The translations under genes and the position numbers were made by a program. The notes below the pieces were generated by a model, which worked only from the letters and a program-made list of their open reading frames with translations, ran no database searches and was not told the origin of the DNA. A DNA stretch of 64,000 nt from Aulostomus chinensis (Eukaryota > Chordata > Actinopteri > Syngnathiformes > Aulostomidae). Positions within the stretch are counted from its first letter, which is position 1. Each line of letters starts with the position of its first letter. Shown here one piece after another: positions 12,527-23,500 of the stretch. The stretch spans positions 31,592,541 through 31,656,540 of the forward strand of contig JBBMOA010000006.1 in assembly GCA_037954235.1 (NCBI GenBank), given 5' to 3'.

Positions 12527-15500
12527 GTTCTCTCTCTCGCTCTCTCTCACACACACACACACACACTATAAAATACAGGTAAAACATTTTATTAAAAAGT
12601 CATTATGATGGTACAAAAGCACATTTTTACATAATAATTATTTATTAGTATTAATATCTATATATGAAGGCGGCCTGGTGGAGCAGTGGTCCTCACTGTG
12701 GCCCCCCAACAAGAAGGTTGTGGGTGGAGCAGTGGTCCTCACTGTGGCCCCCCAACAAGAAGGTTGTGGGTGGAGCAGTGGTCCTCACTGTGGCCCCCAG
12801 CAAGAAGGTTGTGGGTGGAGCCCCGGCTGCAGCACGGGGTCTTTCTGTGTGAGTCTCCATGTTCTCCCTGTTCCTGCTGGGTTCTCTCTGGTACTCCAGC
12901 TTCCTCCACAGTCCAAAGACATCAAGAGGGACCAGGTTAATCCAGACTCTAAATTGACCGTAGGCGTGGCTGGGAGAGCCAATGGTTGTCTGTCTCTATG
13001 TGTTGGCCCTGCCATGGACTGGTGACTTGTCCAGGGTGAACCCCGCCTCTCGCCCGTAGCTACTGGGATAGGCTCCACCCCCCCCCCCGTGACCCTTAAC
13101 AGGAATAAGCGGAAGACAATGGATGGATGGATGGATCTATATATAAAAAGGCTGCAGCAATCAGTGACCAGTGGGTGTGGTTGAGATGATGAAATAAAGG
13201 TACAATTGCTTGTTTTCGGTGGTTCACTCGTGGCGGCCGTGCTAGAGGCAGACGGAGCAATGCAAGTCGTTGCTTGAACTTTATCAAATTTATGAATGTT
13301 AAAGGCTAAACAAGAAAAGGGCCTCAGACTACTAACTAACTGAAAGTAAAGATCTGGGTTCTTTACTGTCACCGACTGCAGCTGGTGCCGCTGACGGTTG
13401 GTGGTGTCAGTGCCAAGTGGCCAGACCCTGTTAACCAAGTCAATTTACTGGGTTGTGACCAACCTCCACCAGCCTGCAATCAAAATCATTCTACTGCAGT
13501 CAGAATCTACCCACCTCTCATGTCTGGGTTTGTCTCAGGGTTTGTTTGGACGTCGGCGAGAGGATCTGCTGGCCGCCATGGCTGCTCAGGCTCAAGCCCA
13601 AGGTCAGAACCAGGGCCAGGTTTCCTCTGTGCCTCCCATCCAGCCAGTGCCACTACAATACAGTGACATGAAGGCTGCTCTGGACAAAGAACGGAATCGG
13701 TGCTCGGAGCTCGAGGACGCACTACAGAAAATGAGAGCAGAGCTGCGATCTCTGAGGGAGGAAGGTGAGAGTTCAGACTGATGATCAGCTCTGGTCATTT
13801 GTTTGTCTTGTCTATAATTTTATTGTCTCAGCCTGCACAGACGACACAGTGACTGAAACACTATGCCTATTAGTACCACCTGGCCCAGCAACCAGTGCCA
13901 CTCAGGCCCATGAGATACTGAGAACTACAAGGTCCACAACAAGGCACTAGGTCCAGACCGCAGGGGTGGCCCAGAGGGAAACAGGCTGGTTTCAAGGATA
14001 GACTGAGAAGCTGCTTTGTGTCCTGTTAGGCAACATCCAATCCTTGGAGAACCAGCTGGATGAACTTGGAGCCAGAATCAAATACGAGCCAGACATACAA
14101 GACAGTAACATCCAATGTTTCACGGAGACATGACTTAACCGACAATATCTGACTATGCCATTCAACCATCAGAGTTCTTCTCAATCTGCTACAAGAACGA
14201 AACAGACAACTCCAGCAAGCCGAGGTAAGGGCGACTGACTGATGGTGAAGAACAGCTGGTGTGATAGCAGGAATGTTATTTCTCTCACTTCTTCCTGCTC
14301 ACCCAGCCTGGAGTTCTTGACAATCAAATGTTCTCCATTCTAGCTTCCCCCGTGAGTTCTCATCTACTACTTTTAGTGACATTTACATTCCACCGCTGAT
14401 GAACACAGACATTGCCTTGCCTGAGTTACGCAAGACTCTTGCAGGCGATCGAGCTGACCTCCAGGATACAGCCCTAATCGTGGCCGGTGATTTCAGCCAA
14501 GCAAACCTCAAGACAAGTATGTTGTGTCTTCAGTAACATATCACATGGCCACTTTCTCCAGCATCTCAGTCCAGGTCAATAACACCACAGCAATAGAGGG
14601 TCTGATTGTCAACAATGATGAGACAGCGGAAAGGTCAGATGTCAACCTCCTAGTGGATCAGTGCCATGACAACAATGTCAAGCAGAACTTTAATAAGACC
14701 AAGGAGCTGATAGTAGACTTCAACAGGAAGTAACAAAGCGGGTTCCACCAGTACAGCCTGCAAGGGGCCCAGGTGGAGAGGGTAGACAGTTTCAAATATC
14801 TCTGCTCCCTAATCACCCAGGACCTGTCGTGGTCCTGCCACACTAAAACCAAAGTGGAGGAAACCCGTCAGCTTCTCTACTTTCTCAGATGCCCGAGGGA
14901 CTTTCAGCTCAGGAGCTTCTCCACCTGCATGACAGAGAGCATCCTGTGTGGGAGCATCACCACCTGGATGTGTAGCAGCACCAAGTTGGACCTCTTGCCT
15001 CCAAGGCAGGTGGTGTGTCAGCTTGGCCAACCATCTGGACCGCCCTTCCAAACTTGAATGAAATCTACATCAAATGATTCACAATGAGAACCACGAGGAT
15101 CACAGGGGTCCAGGTCACCCTGACAACAGATAAGGAGGCTAACACAGAGAGGATGAGCAACCACTTCTGCTCAATGGCTCTTCATCAACAAAGTCTGTCA
15201 TTATTGTTTGTGATGTCAATAACAGACGCAGGAACACACACATTTCAACATCATTGTATGTGTATGATTGTGTATGGGACAAATTAAGCTGAAGTCAAAC
15301 TTGATCAGTGGTTCCATCTCCAGCTCTGCAGTACAAAGATCACAGCAGCTCGGCTAACCCGACCACCGCCCGGCAACAGATGATCATGTCAGCCATGGTC
15401 AAGTCTCCAGAACACCAGCAGGGCCCGACCGGCCTGGCTCCGTCCAACTCTGGACGCAGGAAAGACGCAGCCACACCTGAGGGTGAGTGAGTGACAGTAT

Positions 15501-15577
15501 GAAAGTGATGAACTTCATTCATGCAGACATGTACTTTACACTGAACTACTGGCCCTGACACACACAGACACACAGAC

Positions 15578-15654
<77 letters not shown>

Positions 15655-18600
15655 AAAGGATCTTTTCGTGGAGATCTCTTACTCTACTTTGTCTTTCACA
15701 CACCTTTCAGAAAGAAGGAGGGTGACTTTTGAAAGTAAGTGGTCCAAACTCTGGTCTCTGCAGTTTGGTCTCCTATCTCTATTCTCCTTTTGTTTCATCC
15801 ATTTTCAACAAAAAGGCCAGATTTTAAAAGCTCTGCACTTTATAGAATGTCTGGTCAGGTGAGGCCTCCGTGCACAGCTTTAGAAATCTGAAGCATTTGA
15901 TCTTGGTTGCTGTAGCTTAGCAGAAGTCAGCGATGCTCATTAACCCTGTGCGACCCCCCCCGACCTTCACATCATACACTAACAGAAACGCACAAGTGCT
16001 CACGAGCTCAAACATAAAGGCATTATTCAGTCACTGCTGTAGAACTGAGTCCAGGCTCAGATCTGATGACTCCACCTTTGTTTTATGTCATTTTAACTTG
16101 ATCACTGTGACACAAGAAAGATTCAGTGATGGATAGAATGCCAATGATGGGTTAGGGTTCATTTACTTCTAAACATAACTCAGGCATCAGCTCAGACGAC
16201 ACGCTGCATACTGACTGGATAATGCCTTTAGAAGCATCAGTGACTGGGCAAAGACATGGACGGAATCAATATTTTTTTCACACATGTTTTTGTCTTCAGA
16301 TTTGACTTGCTGATGCATTTTGCTAAACATCTTTTAAACCTGACTTGAGCTGGTTTCATGGCTGGTGTTTCTGGATGGAGCACTGATTTTGTTCCCTGAC
16401 TATGTTCAGAATACAGCCGCCGTCTAAAGGACAGTCAGAGGGACAGGGACAGGGACAGGGACAGGGTCCACCACAACACCCCTCATCGCTTCACCGTGGG
16501 GCTCAACATGAGAGCTGCAAAGTGCACGGTGTGCTTGGACACGGTGCACTTTGGCCGGCAGGCCGCCACCTGTCTGGGTGAGTTCAGAAAGGTTTATTCG
16601 AGCTGGTGCAGCCATTGTAGAAGTAATCTCCTCAAAGTTGAGTTTAAATATGATGAGGGATGTCAAATGAGAGTCATCATCAGTATTTGTCAGTCCTGGT
16701 GCTGAGGCTGCACCTCATTCACTACCTGACTATAACATCAAATTGTTAACGCTATAATTTGAACCTCTTAATTTCACAAAAACAATGTGGATTTACAGAA
16801 CTTTTTCTGCTAAACATGAATTTTTTTTTGTTTTTGTTTACTACCATTCACCAGAAAGACAAACAAATGCAAAATTTTCCATCCATTTCCTGGGCGTCAT
16901 ATTAAAGGTTGTGGTTGGAGTGTTGACCTGTGCTTTCCTCCTTCAGAATGTCACGCTCTGTGCCACCCAAAATGCTCCCCCTGCCTTCCAGCCACCTGTG
17001 GGATGTCCAGTGACTGCTCGCTGCATCTGGCAGAAGGCTTGTGTCGTGACAAAGGCAGCTCACCGGGCCAGCAGCTGAAGGAGGCCAGCGGACACATGCA
17101 CTTGGAGGGCTGGATGAAGCAGCCCAGGTCAAACCCACCACCAACTACTAGGGGGCAGCATAGGGATTCTTCTTCAGCCTTCAGGGTGTATCTAAAGATC
17201 ATGGACACCTCACATACCCTTCATGAGCATCAGAGTACATGATAGAAATAATGGGCTATTTTGGCCTCCAAATATCACAGTGTGTTTTTAACATCCACCT
17301 GCAGGCCTGCTGGGACTACTGACACTGACTCCACTCCCATCAAAGGGGTCTCAGGACGGCTGTGACCTCTCAAACAGCCTGACCAATGGGGTTTTTCTTG
17401 AATTTCCTTTCCTTAAACATCCACAGTAGAATCTAGTGACATCTGCTGGTGAGGCTGCAGGCTGCCACCCTCTCTAGTTCGTGTCTGGGTATGAAGGAGA
17501 ACCCATCTGAACCTTCATTTCTCAAATTTGGGTTGTTAAACTTCTCATGACACAGAATGGGTAACCAGCATTAGCAACCACATCGCAGGGGTCTGACGTC
17601 CCTGGAGATCATGGGGACAGAGTTGTGTCCTCCTGAGGTTCGTTAGGGTGCCGCTGTTGTTGAGCAGAGAGTGAGAAACTGATATTCGTGTGATAAAAAC
17701 AGAGCAGAACATTGACTGAACCAAACACTAGTTATTCAGGTGGTATTACCTGCTAGGAATCCGTCTCTGAAGCTGTGACGTGTCATCGTGTATTTTTCAT
17801 CATCTGCTCCTCCTGCAGTTCTGAACTTCTGCAAGCTGTTAGTTGATATTCCTGTTTCTTAGTGGGAGTTTACAGTAAGACAGCGTGTGTTTGCAGGAAT
17901 GGGAAGCGAGGCCAAGGCTGGGAGAGGAAGTACGTGGTTCTGGATGGGACCAAAGTGTCCATTTACGAGAGCGAGCCCAGAGAAGGTTGCTAACACCAAC
18001 AGAGCGTCAGAATGATGACGTGTTGGAAACTAGGCTGCTGGTGACTGACCTGCTTGATGTTTGCATGTCCCTCAGACACGGTGAAGCCGCTGGAGGAGTT
18101 TGACCTGTGCCTGTCAGACGGGGAGGTGGAGGTCCACGGAGCAGTGGGGGCATCTGAACTTCCCAACACTGCAAAGTCAGGTACTCGTGAAACTCTCTGA
18201 CTTGAAACAAACTTCAAGTTTTATCGTCCTTTTAAATGGTGAGTCTCAGAATTTTAGGTCCCCTCTGTCTCGTGTCAGATGTCCCCTACGTCTTGAAGCT
18301 GGAGTCCCGATGTCACGCCCCCTGCTGGCCGGGACAGTCGGTGTACTTCATGGCTCCCAGTTTCCCAGACAAACAGCGCTGGGTGGCCGTTATGGAGTCT
18401 GTAGTGGCGGGGGGGCGAACCTCTCGGGAGAAGGCTGAAGCCGACGCAGTGAGTATCTAGGGGGGTCTTGTGTGTGTGTTTGTGTGGTCGTTTAACTGTG
18501 GGGGGGGCAGGCTAGTCTGATGCACCCACCCCCACCCCCGCCATTTCAATATGTGTCATTAATTGTTGCCTCCTCTCCCTCTCTCTCTCTCTTTCTCTCT

Positions 18601-18797
18601 GTTATCATTCTCATTCCTGTTCGTTGCTTTTTCATCTCGCCACACTGTATGTCCCATATATGGGCATGTTTGATTTGCTCGACTCCACCCATCCCTTCGG
18701 GTGTCATTGCACACATAGGCTGCTGTGTCCAAAGGACAAATGGTTGTGTCTCCTGTGGTCCAGGTAAAGAGTGAAAGATCCAGACACGAGTCTTACT

Positions 18798-18834
<37 letters not shown>

Positions 18835-20464
18835 GCATGCAGTTGTGCACGTGTCTGTCATTGTGTTGGTTGTTTGCCCCCCCACTACTCTGGTGCCCAC
18901 CCCTCACTTTCATGGGACAAGACCCTAAATGTTCAGGATATCTGATCATCTCTGGGTTGGGACCTGCTGTCCCTCGTGCACCCTTGTTAGAGATGGCTAC
19001 CCAGGTCACAGGTCACAGGTCATAGGTCACGTGTCTGTGAGACATTTGGCTGATGAACATCTGCTGACTCACTCAGTGTCTTCACTTAGTCCTTTGTTGG
19101 ACCCATGGAAGTTGGAAGGAGGCATCACGAGTGTTGAGGACACTGTTACATGTCTTTGTTTCCTCGAAGTAAATCAAAGGTCCCAAGTGTGACTTGAACT
19201 GAGTCCCAGTTAACACCTTGACGGTGCCACATGTCTGTCATGAAGGAAATTGAACTCACTGGCCAATCATGTGTGTGTGGCTGTTTTGCAAAGGTTCCTC
19301 TGTTCAAGTGGCACAAAGACCTGTAGGAACATCCTGGTGATTTTATTTCTTTTTCACACATTCCAAAGTACATGTTTAACAATCGATGTAGTCTCAGCCT
19401 CAACACGAACTCTAGTAGTCACCTGGGGACTGTGACCCGTGACTTGGTACCGCCTCTGACACTCCTGACCTAAGATGTCCCGCCCCTCGCTCCTTCTTCC
19501 TGAGCTCGTAGAGGTTGGGACCCGCTGACCTTTCACCTCTGTCTGCTCTTGTAGAAGCTCCTAGGAAACTCTCTGCTGAAGCTGGAGGGAGACGACAGGC
19601 TGGACATTAACTGCACGCATCCTCTCACCGATCAGGTACCCTGTAGACCCCCAAAGACTAACATAGACCTCAATAGACCCTGTAGATCCATGTAGACCCC
19701 ATAGACCCAACAGACCCCTGAGACTCTCGTACACCCACAGAGACCCGCATAGAATGCAGCAGACCCCATAGACCCTCTTAGACCACCAAAGATCCCTGTG
19801 GACCAACGGAGACCCCTGTAAACCCTTGCAGACCCCCATGAACCCCAGCTTCACTCTGACTATGTGCTCTCATTGTGGCTGCAGATAGTTCTGGTGGGCT
19901 CTGAGGAGGGTTTGTACGCCCTGAATGTCATCAAGAACTCTCTGACTCACGTTCCGGGTCTGGGCTCCGTCTTCCAGATCCACATCATCAAAGAGCAGGA
20001 GAAGCTGCTAATGATTGTTGGTGAGTCCTGGTTTTCTTGGGGTGTGTTTATTGTTGTGGGCATCTCCAGTAGTCCAGGTCTTCCTGGGGTACCCTCAAAC
20101 AAGAGAGACGGACAAGAAATTGACTGTAGAGTCTACATCACCAGGAAATAGACTCTACAGGAAAGAAGGACAGAAATGGTTTGACAGGACTACAATACAA
20201 CAGGTGAAACTGATGAACGAGCAGCAGCTCATGATTCGTAGTCAATCTTTACTTCAGCCTCTAAGATGCAGCATCACAGAGGCAAACTGGATGCTTTCAG
20301 GTTCCTTCATGGAACTGGATTTGTTCCCCCTGAAGATCAGATCTTCTGAGGTCTTATTCAGTATCTCTGTATAAAAAGTTCTTGTCAGTTCTTTGATTCT
20401 GGGTTGGATAAAGAGACATCCTGAGGCCCATCTCAGCTTGCAAGAATTGCAAACACAGTCTCAC

Positions 20465-20532
<68 letters not shown>

Positions 20533-23500
20533 GTAGGGGACGAGAGGGCCCTGTGTCTGGTGGAGATTAAGAGGGTGAAGCAGTCCCTGGCCCAGGCCCA
20601 CCTGCCCAGCCAGTCGGAGCTGGCCCCCTACATCTTTGAGACAGTGAAGGGATGTCATCTGTTTGCTGCTGGGAGAGTAGGTCTCCTCCTCTTCACATGT
20701 AGCAGGTCATATGTGTCTCAATCCAACACGTAACTGGATCCGCCTCCTCCTCGCAGATAGACAACGGACCCTGTATATGTGCGGCGATGCCCAACAAGAT
20801 AACCATCCTCCGCTACAACGACAATCTCAGCAAATACTGTATTCGTAAGGTGACGGGACCTGTTAGGCCACAATACACTAAGATATATTCCGACAATCTC
20901 ACTGAGTTCTGTGTGCTGTGTGATATGTGAAGCTGTGTCAGGTGAAATGAAACGCTTCCTTTGGGTCATGTGACAGGAGATCGAGACCTTGGAGCCCTGC
21001 AGCTGCATTCACCTGACAAGCTACAGCATCATCATCGGGACCAACAAGTTCTACGAGATCGAGATGAAGCAGTTTGTACTTGAGGGTGTGTCTTTACACA
21101 GTACTTCCTTATTTTACCCTCCAAGTACTCTCTACCAGGAGTACTGAGCTCACTCAGATGTTTGTCCGTCCTCCATCACTTCTTAGTGACTCCGGAATGC
21201 AGGAAGAACCAGCCACGTATATATAACTTGGAGCTAACAGAGACTGACGGCTAACAACAGCTAAACTGTCCAAATTGGCTGGTATAAAATCCAGGTCTCC
21301 TTAATCCAGATGGATGATCAGAGATCCACTAACGTTTAGAGATTAAAGGTCCTTTGCTCTTGAACCTCTTAGGACCTGATGTGATGTAAATGTCATTTTA
21401 GGTGTTTGATTTTTTTAGAAGAATATTAAATAATTAGGAGGGCAAATGGAAGTCAATTTCAGGTTCTATTTCATGTGTCTTGCAGCCTAAGAGGCCATCA
21501 GACTTTTGTCAGTTTATCAGCTTGTTTATTTAAAGATCAGGGTTTTAAAATTCACTGGTACTTTGGTTGTCTTTGGGGAAACATGAATCTGTACTGACTG
21601 GAACCCTGGTGTCTGAGTCTTGTATTTCCTGGTTGTCACATGGTGATATGGTGGTCCCTGGGACCAGCAGCAGCATGTGTTTAATATTCAGAATGTTTGA
21701 GCCGCGTGGTCCCTTCGGCCCACTGCAGAGTTCCTGGACAAGAACGACGTGTCGCTGTCGTCGGCAGCGATTGCTGCCTCGTCCCACAGCTTCCCCATCG
21801 CCATCATGCAGGTGGCCAGCAGTATGCAGAAGGACGAGTACCTGCTGTGTTTCCACGGTATGGAGGCGCTCAGCAAAAGCAAAGAAAATCCAGGTGCTTG
21901 AACAGCCACTGATGAAGCAGCATGTGATGTCTTTCTGTCTCAGAGTTTGGAGTGTTTGTGGACACATATGGACGGCGGAGCCGCACTGAGGACATCAAGT
22001 GGAGCCGCCTGCCGTTGTCCTTTGGTAAACCTGCTGTCCCTCCTCTAATCTGGTCAGGTTCTTGAGTGGAGACAGGCACATGTGAATGATGGTGTCATGT
22101 GTGGTTAGCTTACAGAGAGCCGTACCTGTTCGTCACCTACTTCAACTCGCTGGATGTTATTGAGGTTCAGGGACACGCCGCTCTGGGGTGAGACGTCTCA
22201 GACTCCTTGATGTATTTTTAAAACAGTTCTGAGTTTTCTTTCACTTATCTGTGTTTATTCCTGCAGGCCATCCATGCTGGCTCACCTGGACATCCCCAAC
22301 CCTCGCTATCTGGGCCCGGCCATTTCCTCTGGTGCCATCTACTTGGCCTCCTCCTACCAGAACAAACTACGGGTCATCTGCTGTAAGGGAAGTCTTATCC
22401 GAGAATCTGGAGACCTACAGAGGACCGGCTCCAGCCGAGGGTCAGCACCTCCATCACCTCTTTACTCATTTGAGCTCTTAAATATTGCACAGGTGCAGAG
22501 TATACATCAATGGCTGAAATGTTTGGGGAGGCAGCCGCCTGATGGCTTATATGACATAAAGGCTGGAGGAATTGAAGGGTTTCACTGTAAGAAGGTTGTG
22601 AGTGGAGCCCCGGCTGCAGCACGGGGTCTTTCTGGGTGAGTCTCCATGTTCTCCCTGTTCCTGCTGGGTTCTCTCTGGTACTCCAGCTTCCTCCACAGTC
22701 CAAAGACATCAAGAGGGGACCAGGTTAATCCAGACTCTAAATTGACCGTAGGCGTGGCTGGGAGAGCCAATGGTTGTCTGTCTCTATGTGTTGGCCCTGC
22801 CATGGAGTGGTGACCTGTCCAGGGGGAAGGCTGTTGGGATAGGCTCCACCCCCACCACCCTGAACAGGAGAAGAGGGGGAACATGGAGGGATGATGGAGG
22901 GATGGATGGATGGATGGAATTTGAGAAGCCAACAGTGCCATCTGCTGCTCCAGTATAAAACAGCAACAGCAGAATGTGCTTGGGTTGCTCCTCTTTCCAA
23001 TTTTAACCCTAATCCCCTCACTGGGATTAAAAAGTATGCTATAAAATGCAGCTGCAGGAATTAAAAACCATGTTTAGTCCACTATGAACATTGTTGGAAG
23101 ATGCATCAAAGGACACTGGTCTCTGCTGTGTTTTCAGGAGTCCCAGTAAGCGAGGCCCGCCCACCTACACAGAGCACATCTCCAAGCGTTTGACCTCTGG
23201 CCCAGGAAGCCATGATGGCCTGCATCGAGAGCCCAGCACCCCCCACCGCTACAGGGAGGGCCGCACTGAGTTCCGGCGCGATAAGTCTCCAGCCCGGCCA
23301 CTGGACCGAGAGAAGTCGCCCGGCAGGGTGCTGGACAGTCGCAGGGAGAGGTCCCCGGGGAGATTTGGGGACAGCAGCCGACTCCACGCCGGTTCTGTGC
23401 GGACACAGCTGGCCCCTGTCAACAAGGTACTGGAGGGCCGAACTGACCACACACCACCCTCATATCCTGCATATGTAAACTAGTCCAAGGAGGGTCAAAG

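Noticed and set aside
12785..13438. 217-codon minus-strand ORF
   Set aside because: Runs antisense through a SINE and unique intron; similar peptides occur at the other SINE copies.
15330..15331. cit acceptor at the AG of CTCTGCAG (15330-15331)
   Set aside because: Splicing there puts TAA in frame within nine codons. The acceptor 7 bp upstream keeps the citron frame.
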